64,000 bases of DNA. Origin: Isoetes taiwanensis (Eukaryota; Streptophyta; Lycopodiopsida; Isoetales; Isoetaceae). Below the pieces are notes generated by a model. That model did no database searches. It was not told the origin of the DNA and worked only from the letters and a program-made list of their open reading frames with translations. The stretch is taken from NCBI GenBank assembly GCA_021234155.1, contig JAJEKV010000014.1:18076652-18140651 (forward strand). The letters run 5' to 3'. The position numbers were made by a program, and so were the translations under genes. The first letter of the stretch is position 1; each line of letters opens with the position of its first letter. This document shows, in pieces, positions 24,101 through 33,200 of the stretch.

Positions 24101-24623
24101 ATTCCTTAAAGGAACTCAAGAACAGGGTATTTGCTATTTTAGTAATGATATGACACTCATGGGATATTGTGATGCAGACTGGGCATCCGATTTGGACTGC
24201 AGGAAATCAACATCTGGATTTTCTCTCTTACTTGGAGGAGGGTCCGTTGCATGGAAATCAAAAAAGCAATCAAGTATTGCTATGTCTACAGCTGAGGCAG
24301 AATATGCTGCCACCACACTTGCAGCCAAGGAGATCATATGGGCCAGGAGAATGTTAAATGAACTTGACATTATGCAAAGAGATCCAACTGTATTATTGTG
24401 TGACAGCCAAAGCTGCATAGCTATCACTAGAAATCCAGTCCTTCACCAAAGAACTAAGCATATTGAACTGAGCATGCATTTTATACGAGAAATGGTTACT
24501 CAAAAGCAAATTGCAGTACAATATGTTAGTACACAAGAGCAGGCAGCAGACATATTTACAAAGGCATTGACACAAGTCAAGTTTGATAAATTCAAACAAA
24601 TACTTGGTGTCACGGTTCATTAG
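21142..24623 (+). pseudogene. Copia pol (protease, integrase, RT, RNase H)
   Basis: Protease: FIIDSGAERSVI at about 21432-21467. A frameshift near 21540-21580 leads into the long frame 21579-23714, which begins with the rest of protease. Integrase: zinc finger HERLAHTHA...CNGCLLGKH (about 21822-21945), catalytic Asp in SDLCGPL and RTDRGGEF, Glu in NGVAERKN (about 22000-22320). RT: N-terminal NKWIYKLKSD (about 23212), HHMDVSTAFLNA (about 23398) and catalytic YVDDCIMIA (about 23656). An in-frame TGA at 23712-23714 interrupts RT; the same frame continues to 24623. RNase H: GYCDADWASD, STAEAEYAA and CDSQSCIAI (about 24163-24425). These enzymes would copy and integrate element DNA. The element would need complementation. 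Confidence 0.9.
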
Positions 24624-24864
24624 AAGATATTGAGATGTGCTGAAACATTAGAAAGGAAATCTGAATCTGTCAGGTCAGAACAGAGATTACTAAGACAAAG
24701 TTGCTTATTATGACATTCAAAACACATGTCTGACTGATATGACTGCAGAGGGAACTTATACTAAAGATTCAGAATTGTTGAATCAGAATAGTGCCTTTTA
24801 TCCAAGAAGATCATGTTCCAATAAGCTGGTTGAATCACATCTGGTTGAAGCAGAACAATGATCT

Positions 24865-24874
24865 GAAGAGGGAA
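24865..24874 (+). promoter_or_regulatory. Polypurine tract
   Basis: GAAGAGGGAA abuts the right LTR and is the expected plus-strand priming site. Confidence 0.85.
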
Positions 24875-25350
24875 TGTTGATGATGTCAGATCATTGTATC
24901 ATTGTTTTGAGATCATTATGGTCTTATAAGCATTATCACCTTAATGGTTATTAAGGTTTGAGTTCCAATGGTTAAAACGAGCCAAAATATTATGACCCGA
25001 AATGTTTCCACATTTGGGTATATTGTGCTGGACGAATAACATCTAGCCATGTTTGCTTTCAAATCTCGGTCATGGCTTAACAGTCGGCCTTAGCCAGATC
25101 GGGACCATAACCGTCGGAGCTGTACAATATTAAGGTAGTAAAATCTGTAAGGATTGATCCGATGGATTGATCCGTCAAATAGATAAGCTAAGGTCTTATG
25201 TTGATTGTTTATTCGATGCTGTGGTAGTTGTATTTCAATGGTTTGTTTGACTTAAGCGACCATTGAATAAATAATGCCTAGTCATTATCTCTTAAGTTCA
25301 ATGTCTAACAATTCTAATTGAATTGTGCAAATTTCTATAAGATCCTACAG
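24875..25350 (+). repeat. Right LTR of the copia element
   Basis: It begins TGTTGATGATG and ends ATCCTACA. It carries a right-only stretch of about 14 bases (GTAGTTGTATTTC region) near 25225 and lacks the left-only stretch. Confidence 0.95.
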
Positions 25351-25355
25351 AAGAC
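25351..25355 (+). repeat. Target site duplication, right copy (GAAGA)
   Basis: It is identical to 19826-19830. Joining the flanks restores a run of CCTGAAGACACC repeats. Confidence 0.9.
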
Positions 25356-26180
25356 ACCACCCCCTGAAGACACCCCCCCTGAAGACACTGGCCTGAAGGC
25401 CTTTTTTTTGTAAAATATTTTGTTAGTATAAAAAGTTTTTTGTCTCTACCACTTTCTCTATCAAATGTTCTGTTCGTTCTTTGTTTTTTGTTCTTTGTTT
25501 GTCATTTTCTTTCTCTATCAAATGTTCTTTTTAGCTCATCAAATATATGAAGTTTTTTTTTCTCATCTACTTCTTTTTCAGATCACATTTTGTTTTTTCT
25601 ATTAAGTAAAGAATGAATTCATTTGATGTTCTTACTTCTATTATCCATGCAGTGGCAAAACATTGAATTCTTATGTAGTCCATATATTCTCGCAGATGTA
25701 ATGCTTAAAGGTCTAGCTCAAACACTAAGCACTTTAATTAGTTTCAGCAGTGCTTGTGAGTAAGCACTAACACAAGAGCACACATGCAATAAACAGCTAT
25801 CTTTAAACAGTTATATAGCATAACAGTAAGAAAGCACTGCACCTAGTACTAAACATATATGTTTTACCTAGTGTTTTGGCAATTTTTTGTTTAAGCACTT
25901 GGTAAGTTTTAAGCATCCCTTGCAAAAGCATTGAAGTAGATATAAACAATATAGCAAAAACTTATAGACAAGTCTGCATTGAACTATATAAACAATATAG
26001 CAAAAGCATTCTTAAATTAATATAAGATGGAGAATGTACATGAAAAGTGTAGGATTCCTTGGCCTAAATAAATGACAATCAGGCCAATAATCATAAATGT
26101 CTCAAAGCTTAATCACAAAGAATGGAGAATGACAATCTTCATCACCATAAACCTTCTCCAATTCCTCCTTCACAAACCTG
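25356..26180. other. Continuation of the acidic-ORF flank and a TAAGCACT cluster
   Basis: 25356-25410 continues the CCTGAAGACACC repeats split by the copia insertion and ends in a T-run after a GGCCTGAAGGCC palindrome. From 25700 to 25920, AAGCACT or its complement occurs at least five times (near 25732, 25752, 25762, 25833 and 25900). No gene is supported. It would be the 3' flank of the phosphatase-like gene on the minus strand. Confidence 0.45.
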
Positions 26181-26182
26181 CA

Positions 26183-28088
26183 GAACTACAATTGTTTTCC
26201 AGAAAGTCTTTCCAAGCATAGCTTCATAATCTTTCTATCTGTCTTAGGCCAGGGCTTGTATCTATGTGTGTTCTTCACCAGTAACTTCATTTTTTCCTCA
26301 GTCTTGGCCTGCAGTATTTCTTCTATCTTTGGGGTGAGTACTGTTAGCACTTCATCATAGACATCCAAGTTGAATGCAGGTACCCGCAGAAATTTTCAGG
26401 GACTGCTAAGGTAAGACTTGTATAATGAATCATCAAGAAGCAAAGTCTTACCTTTGAATCTTGGGTATGACTCATATATTTTCCCAAGTGGCTTCATCAT
26501 GACTGGACAACCAGGTTTGTTAGGGTGGTGAAAACTGGTCTGCACACATTTTTCTTGTCCCCATACAAATTGAAATCCGTCCCTCAAATCTGGACATAGT
26601 ACTTGCAGCACCTCTTCCACATTAGAGAGTTGCATTGATGACCATATACCAACACAACACTTCTGTAACAAAGTCTTCAAGAAGAACACTGCTTCTGGTC
26701 TGAATATCACTTTCTTTCTGCTAGTGTATGTCATTGTCAATCCTGCTTCCAAGCGTATGTGTTCATTTGCACCATATGTTTTTACCAACACACCATTTAA
26801 ATCCAAGACAATGAGTTTATCTTTTGCTGCCAAATCAATATTTAGTACGTTGGAACATCCTGAATACCTACACAACAGGAATTACTACATGAATAAATAG
26901 ATGAAGATGAAAATGAAAAATGGGTTGAATGTGGAAACCTTTCTGTATCAACAGCAGGATTCTCTGACCTAACAGAATCAACTGGTAATCCTACAGTGAA
27001 TGCAACAAAAGAAAATCAATAATATTCAATGTTTTAAGCAACACTATTTCTGGGCTTGCCCAGCAATGCCCACACTGACCCTCCAGGTTTATTAAGGGCA
27101 GCAATCACTTTTTGAAGATCAGGCTCACCTGAAACTTGAGGGCCTGATTCTGCATTTTCTTCAGAACACACTTCGATAGGTGTGGTGTCATGATTGAGAC
27201 TGCTTCCTGCATCTTTTGCATAGCTACTTCTTGTTCTCTTTCTTGTAGCCTGAACAACTTCTTTGCTATCCTCCAGCTTACCCCTCTTTGTTCTTCTGCC
27301 CTTTCCTTTTGGCAAATATTCACCCAAGTTGCCCTCATCCGATGGAATTACTCCCTCAACTTCCTTAGGTGCTTCAGTGTGTACAATCGGGTCTGTTGTT
27401 TTTTCCACAACTGGTGCTGTGTTCACAACTGGTGCTGTGTTTACAACTGGTGCTGTGTTTACAGCTTCCTCTATAGCTTCTTGGACAGCTTCTTGGACTG
27501 GTGGTGGTGGTTCTGCTGTTGCATTCAAATCAGTCACAATTGACTGTACTCCTATAGGACTTTGCAGGGTTGTGCATCTTCAAATGGCACCATTGTCCTT
27601 CTTTGAACCCTGAAGGATGAGACCTCAATTGCAGGACGGATTAACACATCCTTTTTTGATGTACTATTTGAAGCACCTGCAACATGGCCAAAACCTAGCT
27701 CCTCAAATATACCCTCTGGCACCTTTCCAGGGCAACCATGAATACATTGTCCTCCTCTCAACAATGAACAACAAGCTATATAATACTCATGTTGGCAATT
27801 CAGTGCTAAACTTAACCTATAAGCTTTAGTGAATTCCAGACCACATGCTGAACATGTATAAAATGGATCTTCCACTAACAACTTATCTCGTATAATAGTA
27901 GAGATGCTAAATGTTGCAGGAGTATCCATTTTTAGCTTCCACAAATTGTTTATGTAGAATTGCAGAAGTCTCTGTTCTTCTTCGAGAACTTTTAACTCCT
28001 CCTCAAGTTTGAGTTTACATTTCACCTGCTCATTAACAGATGTAGGGTTCATTGCTTTTTGTACCTTGTTCCCCGCCAAAGTTTCCAT
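26183..28088 (-). pseudogene. FCP1/NIF-type phosphatase-like gene with zinc-binding segment, broken
   Basis: Reading on minus from 28088: a Glu/Lys-rich helical part; a Cys/His segment (CSACGLEF...CQHEYY..CC...C..GC, about 27860-27700) that could bind zinc; a frameshift near 27545; a Pro/Thr-rich part with three NTAPVV repeats (about 27460-27410); and a basic KGKGRRTKRGK patch. A GT donor near 27085, TAG acceptors near 27000 and 26875, and a GTTTCC donor near 26942 imply introns. The exon from 26875 carries the phosphatase domain: LIVLDLNGVLV, GIWSSM and KTLLLDDSLYK. FCP1-family enzymes use DXDX(T/V); here the second Asp is Asn, so activity is doubtful. A TGA at 26396-26398 interrupts the frame before the C-terminal part (26395-26186). 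The family acts on phosphoserine in RNA polymerase II tails; the substrate here is unknown. Confidence 0.6.
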
Positions 28089-28099
28089 CCGGACCGATC

Positions 28100-28800
28100 T
28101 CGCTCCAAATCTTTAATTTCGCCTCCCGACTCATAGTTTGGATTAAGCTTGAACTCCTCTGTTTTGTAGCCAAATCATTTGTGGCTTTATCTTAAACCTG
28201 TTCTCGGCCTCTTCCAACATCATTTTACGTAATTCGGAGGCCTTCTCATTCCCTTTCAGCTCACTTCCCTCTTTGCTTCCATTCTTTGTGATAAGTAAAA
28301 CTGATTTTCCAATCTCCCCATCTTTGCATTCTCTAAGGTTTTATGTTTTCATCACATGCACTAATCTCATTTGATCCAATTTTGCCACCTTTGGCTTTGC
28401 CTTCATTTCGATTTTTCCTAACATGTGCTACAACATCCGCCTCCTGTTTTTACTTGTCTATTGTTGTGGTATCTTTGGCATTGCATGCAAATGCAGCCCG
28501 ATTTACTTTGTGTTCCTCGAGTGCAAGTATTGATCTAGTGCAATTTTCAAGCGCAAAAGCAAGGGTCAATTGCTTTCTTACTTCTTTGTTGTGACAATTC
28601 TTGTAGATTTTTCTAAGTAGTGTTTCCAACTTCTCTTGAAGATGCTCCTCATTTTACCTTTCCCTTGTTCAACTTCTTTGTCCAAAGAATCCCAATCTCG
28701 ATCCGTGACATTATTTTCCAACCAAGCTTCTTCCTCGTGGGGCTTCACCCCGAATTGCCTGACCTCCTCGATCTTTGTGAAAATCATCCGCGCTCCATGC
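28100..28800 (-). pseudogene. Upstream coiled-coil exon region of the phosphatase-like gene
   Basis: Minus-strand frames are Lys/Glu-rich. The most protein-like runs from a start at 28787 (MIFTKIEEVRQFG) to 28578. Further fragments (28578-28100) are in other frames with stops. Context and composition suggest the N-terminal coiled coil of the same gene, now frameshifted. A GC-rich leader lies at 28800-28900. Confidence 0.35.
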
Positions 28801-28900
28801 CTCCATCATCAACGATGAAACACCACGATCGAGTTTTCGCGCCCAGGGAAAAAGGAGGGAGAAGGGCGTGGCGGCTCGGCGTCCATGAAGTTTCAGCACT

Positions 28901-29333
28901 TAAAGTGCTTAAACGCTTCGCCAAAAGTTGTACCCCACTAGCGATTTTACACCCCTATGGTACCTGAATGCCTAGACAATAAAACTAAAAAGCTATATAT
29001 AATGAACTAACATCAACTATCAACTCATAGCAACGCATCTAAGGACATACAATATCCGAGAAACATCCTACTCCCCAACGACCGATGCCAATGCAAATCT
29101 CTATCTAGGTCCAGTACAATTAGTTCCAAAAAAGAGACAAATAACTTGTGTTGTCAATACAAACATGATGGGAAGATGGCCAAAGGGAATGCAACAAAGA
29201 AACGAAGTGCGTTATTTGACTTGGCCTAAAGAAGAATTGACATAAAAAGAAGTTTGAACCATGTGGTTGGCAAGTCGAATATGATCCCAATAAAGGCTAA
29301 CACGTAATGCCACCATCTAGACCCTAGCTTGCA
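28901..29333. other. Intergenic flank with an AGCACTTAAAGTGCTTAA palindrome
   Basis: The motif at about 28903-28920 contains an inverted pair of the AGTGCTTAA/TTAAGCACT motif seen at 15820, 19195 and 25730-25905. No gene is supported in the rest. Confidence 0.4.
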
Positions 29334-30352
29334 AATGATGGACCCAAAAACTGCACCTTCCAAATCGTGAAGGCACATGATCTGCCCTAAGAAACCATCA
29401 GAAAAGGAAGTCAGTCCTCGTTGAACTGTGTAATTGCCAAGATGGAACTGATCCCAATCCATGTTGACTTGACTCGCCCTTGGAACAAAAGCATGGAAGT
29501 TTTAATGTATTTCTAGATAACAGGGTGATGGCGACTATGAAAAGCCATAGACAAACGGGAATAAGACATAAGAAACAATGCAATAACTGTCACGCATGAG
29601 GTAAGCGACAGAATGAGTCATGCGACATCTAGAGATAGTGCAAGCATTAGGACTACCAAATGGAATACCAACATACAAGAACGGGAAGAACAAAAAAGGA
29701 ATACAAGCATACACAAATCGAAAGAATCAACCTAACAAACCAAAAAACGGATCAAGAAACTACACAGGCAACAAAAAAAGATCAACATAGAGAAGCAACC
29801 ATGACCAACACCTCTACCATCCAAGAATTTCGACCACGATTCATATTTCATCTTGCTTTGCGGTCGAAATTCTTGGCTGATAGAGGTTTTGGCCATGGTT
29901 GCTTTTTTAGGTTGGTCTTGTTTCTGTTGCCTGTATAATTCCTTAATCTGCTTTTTGGTTTCTTAGGTTGATTCTTCCAATTTGTGTATGCTTGTATTCC
30001 ATTTTTGTTTTCCGGTTCTTGTAGTTTGGTATGATGCTTGCACTATCTTCGGATGCCGCATGACTCATTCTGTCGCTCATCTCATGCATGCCAATTATTG
30101 CATTGTTTCTTATGTCTTATTCATGTTTCTCTATGGCTTTTCATAGTGGGGCCATGACCCCGTTACCTAGAAATCCATTGAAACTTGCCGGCTTATGTTC
30201 CATGGGCGAGTCAAGTCAACATGGATTGGGATTAGTTCCAACTTGATGACTACACAATTCAATGAGAGACTTACTTCTTTTTGTGGCAGTTTCTTAGGGC
30301 ACATCATGTGGCTTTATGGTTTCAGAGAGCATGGTTTTTGGATCCATCACAT
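29334..30352. repeat. Large imperfect inverted repeat (about 500-base arms)
   Basis: The left arm (about 29334-29835) and right arm (29862-30352) are reverse complements with scattered differences and small indels. The centre holds a perfect 15-base stem, CCAAGAATTTCGACC at 29821-29835 with its complement at 29862-29876, around a 26-base loop. Clear matched blocks include GAGTCAAGTCAACATGGATTG, GCATGACTCATTCTGTCGC and TTATTGCATTGTTTCTTATG (left arm read on minus). Similarity stops near 29334 and 30352. No terminal motif or target duplication was recognised. It could be a foldback element, a long MITE or a palindromic duplication. Confidence 0.85.
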
Positions 30353-31230
30353 CACTTCGGTATTTCTACCACGGTTAGTCATGTTTCGAGATTTGATTGT
30401 AGTTATCATGGATCCACCCTCCTATGTTTTGAGCATTATGCACAATTCATATATTTAGCATCTATTGTGTTAGTCTTGTTCTATAGGGTTGTATAACTTA
30501 TTAGGTTTAATTTATGTCGTTTTCCATGTATTTTGTAGTTCTGGATCGATGTTTGTTTTCTTTCTACTGGTAAAGTTGTTGTCCATATTTGCTTTATCGA
30601 GATTGGTCTAGTTTTCTTTGTTGTTGCTGGTATAGTTCTTGGTCCGCTTCTTGTTCAGGTTTGGTTTGTCCCATGCTTGTATTAGTTGTATGTCCTGGTA
30701 TATTCTTGGTTTGCTTTTTGGTTTGTCGGGTTGGTTCGTCTATCTGGCTGGTAAGGCTGTTGTCTTCTCGAGGTTGATATAGTTTTCTTTTTTGTTGCTG
30801 GTCCATGTTGTTTCGCACATGACAAAGTTTGGGCTTTTGGCTCTATCATATGGGATATATCTAGTGCCATATATATTGGCTATCGTCACGTCATCCCATG
30901 CCCCCATCCCATGATGCTGCGCCATCAATGATAACCCCATTTATGATACGAAATCGTATGAAATCATCATACCAAACCATATTTCATCCTTAAAACAAAT
31001 CATGCAATTTTATGACTTTAGTGGCCATGCTTAAAAAACGGCAGTAATTCTATCTAGAAATTTGCCATTGTATGTCATGTGACACCAGAAGCTAATGAGT
31101 ATTTGCCAGATCTTGTATAGAAACTCCAAAATTCCTACCAGATATTTTGCTTGGGCAAGTGAAAACTTCGAATCGAAAAAAAAAAAACAATTTCAAGCGG
31201 AAATTAAGGAGACTGACCCTTGTTTTTTGA
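30353..31230. other. Intergenic T/G-rich DNA
   Basis: No gene is supported. Phrases such as TAGTTTTCTTT-TTGTTGCTGGT recur near 30608 and 30779, suggesting an old local duplication of about 170 bases. Confidence 0.4.
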
Positions 31231-31234
31231 TGCA

Positions 31235-31715
31235 TCCCTAGTGACATGTTTGAGCCAATTTCATGTTTGGGTCTATGTGGCATGCTTGAGCCAAAGTTTG
31301 AGCCTAGGGGCATGTTCCAGCCACATGTCACATTTGAGCCTATAAGGCATGTTTGCGCCAAGGTGGCATGTTCGAGCCACGTGTCATGTTTAAGCCAATG
31401 TGGCATGTTTTAGCCTAGCGTCATGTTTGAGCCTAGGGGCACAACATTTTAAACATCAAAATATTGTACGGCATCATATTTCATCTTTAAAAATAATACA
31501 TCATCTGAAAGAGCATTTTTATGACCCAACTGGCATGTTTGAGCCACGGGGCCTGTTTGAGCCTAGGTGGCAAATTTGAGCCTATGTGGCATGTTTGAGC
31601 CTAGGGCATGTTTGACCCTAGGGGCAATGCTTGAGCCTAGGTGGCATGTTTGAGCCAAGGTGGCATGTCTGAGCCTATATGGCATGTTTGAACCAATGTA
31701 GCACATTTGCTTCGC
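31235..31715 (+). repeat. Diverged 19-bp minisatellite array (block A)
   Basis: Degenerate units of GGCATGTTTGAGCCTAGGT are spread over two stretches (31240-31440 and 31530-31715), with about 90 bases of unrelated AT-rich DNA between them. It has the same motif as the arrays at 32040 and 38400, but more mutated. Confidence 0.8.
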
Positions 31716-31744
31716 GGTTTGATAAGTTCTTCCGGACCGATCTT

Positions 31745-31770
31745 GGATTTTATTGAACCTGCTCGAAGCA
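31745..31770. repeat. Short hairpin AACCTGCT-CGA-AGCAGGTT
   Basis: An 8-base stem with a 3-base loop lies at about 31757-31775, in a GC-rich stretch between blocks A and B. It may be part of the shared flank element; there is no sign of a terminator. Confidence 0.4.
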
Positions 31771-31854
31771 GGTTACTTGAACGGAGGATTCAACGGTCGG
31801 ATAGGGAAACCGAGCTCCCGGGGGGGGCATTGGCAAAAGGGCCTCCCTGGAGGA

Positions 31855-31985
31855 GCTGCCGAGAAAAGGCTACCTCGGCAACGTTTCTGGGGTCCGTCTC
31901 CTGGGGTCTGGCCTCTCCCCTCTGGTGAGGCAGCCGCGCAAAGTCCGGGCCTCGTTTGACTTGGGGAAGGTGCCAACGCTTCTAT
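31855..31985 (+). repeat. Dispersed repeat flank, copy 1
   Basis: It matches 38027-38150: GAAAAGGCT, GGGGTCC-TCTCCTGG, CCTCTCCCC, GGTGAGGCAGCC and ACTTGGGGAAGG occur in the same order. Both copies lie just before a 19-bp minisatellite block. A GA-rich tract (31990-32041) separates this copy from block B. Confidence 0.8.
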
Positions 31986-32039
31986 CAGAGCCAGTCAGAG
32001 AGAGACATAGAGAGGGGAGGGAGGGACGGAGGGAGAGAG

Positions 32040-32545
32040 AGCATGTTGGGGCCTAGGTGGCAAGTTTGAGCCACCTTGGCATGTTGGAGCCTGGTGGCAT
32101 TTCGGAGCCTAGGTGGCATGTTTGAGCCACCTTGGCATGTTGGAGCCTAGGTGGCATGTTGGGAGCCCACGTGGCATGTTTGAGCCACCTTGGCATGTTG
32201 GAGCCCGCGTGGCATGTTTGAGCCACCTTGACATGTTTGAGCCTAGCTGGCATGTTGGAGCCCGCGTGGCATGCTTGAGCCACCTTGGTCTGTTTGAGTC
32301 TGGATGGCATGATTGAGCCACCTTGGCATGTTGAAGCCTAGGTGGCATGTTGGAGCCAGCGTGGCATGTTTGAGCCACCTTGGCATGTTGGAGCCTAGGT
32401 GGCATGTTGGAGCCTACGCGGCATGTCTGAGCCTAGGTGGCATGTTGGGAGCTCGCGTGGCATGTTTGAGCCACCTTGGCATGTTGGAGCCTAGGTGGCA
32501 TGTTGGAGCCTAGATGTTGGAGCCCGCGTGGCATGTTTGTCAAAA
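32040..32545 (+). repeat. 19-bp minisatellite with 57-bp higher-order unit (block B)
   Basis: Units alternate as TGGCATGTTTGAGCCACCT, TGGCATGTTGGAGCCTAGG and TGGCATGTTGGAGCCCGCG, so three 19-base monomers make a 57-base period. Because 57 is divisible by three, both strands show long repeat-encoded open frames (for example HLGMLEPRWHVGARVACLS), which are not evidence of a gene. Confidence 0.95.
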
Positions 32546-32559
32546 CCTCCATTGGCAAC

Positions 32560-33200
32560 CTTGGAGGATTGGTATTGGGGTGGTCAGTTAGCTTCGTGGG
32601 AGTTCTTTCGAGTTCGCTTTTCCGAGGAGGCGGACTCAAGCTATCACGGGAACAAGTGGCGGGAGTATTCCGCTACACATACATATAGTCCCTCAGGATG
32701 ATGTGGTAATGCAGGTTTGGAAGGTTCATCCAGATGTTGTGTCTTCTTGTTTTGTGCGGTCTTGTTACCGGGTGCTGGCTATTCATGACACACTGCCCCC
32801 TTCAGGCAAGTGGTCTCTGTAGCTTCCGGGTTCTCGATGGTGCTCGGTTTGGACATGGACATGGAGCTCACTTCCCCCACCGAAGGTTAGGGTGCTTCTG
32901 TGGCAGGTGGTGCACCGCTGTATCAGGGTGAATGCCCTTGTGAATCGGTTTAGGCTGGGTGTGAGCCCTCTCTGCCCTTGTTGTGGCCTTCATCGTGAGA
33001 CTGTGGAGCATTGTCTGGTGTTATGCCCTCACTTGCAGGCTGCCTGGGATTGGGTGCAGGCTCTGTTTCAGGTGAGATTGACTAGCCAGCAGTTGCTGCT
33101 TCATGTGTATCCTGGTGCTTGGCCGCTCTTGCGGCAGCAAGCCTTGCATCTGTGCATGGCTTGGTTGGTGTGGCTGATTTGGAAGCGGTGCTCTTGACTT
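32560..33200 (+). pseudogene. LINE C-terminal zinc-binding (zf-RVT) remnant
   Basis: Frames around 32880-33190 encode a zf-RVT type segment: WQVVHRCIRVNALVNRFRLG, then CPCCGLHRETVEHCLVLCPHL, with the CX2C...HC pattern followed by AWDW. This domain lies after RT in L1-like ORF2 proteins. Upstream (32560-32880) is probably the linker after RT, in several frames. RT itself is absent, so this is a 5'-truncated or recombined fragment. Confidence 0.75.

Larger units (their letters stand above)
19831..25350 (+). mobile_element. Ty1/copia LTR retrotransposon, structurally complete
   Basis: The 5,520-base element is bounded by TG...CA LTRs (478 and 476 bases) and flanked by GAAGA on both sides. A primer binding site, gag with zinc knuckles, protease, integrase, RT and RNase H in copia order and a polypurine tract are all present. 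The two LTRs differ by only a handful of substitutions plus two short length differences (an extra stretch near 20150 in the left, another near 25225 in the right), implying recent insertion. Coding lesions are two frameshifts (about 21115-21150 and 21540-21580) and one TGA (23712-23714). Confidence 0.95.

Noticed and set aside
30594-30940. Gln/Lys-rich minus-strand frames
   Set aside because: They are driven by T/G-rich plus-strand composition; overlapping frames have similar content and no motif.
32053-32513. Long overlapping open frames on both strands with His/Trp/Pro-rich repeats
   Set aside because: They are produced by the 57-bp minisatellite, whose period is divisible by three; mirrored frames on both strands argue against a gene. 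The same applies to 38367-38983.
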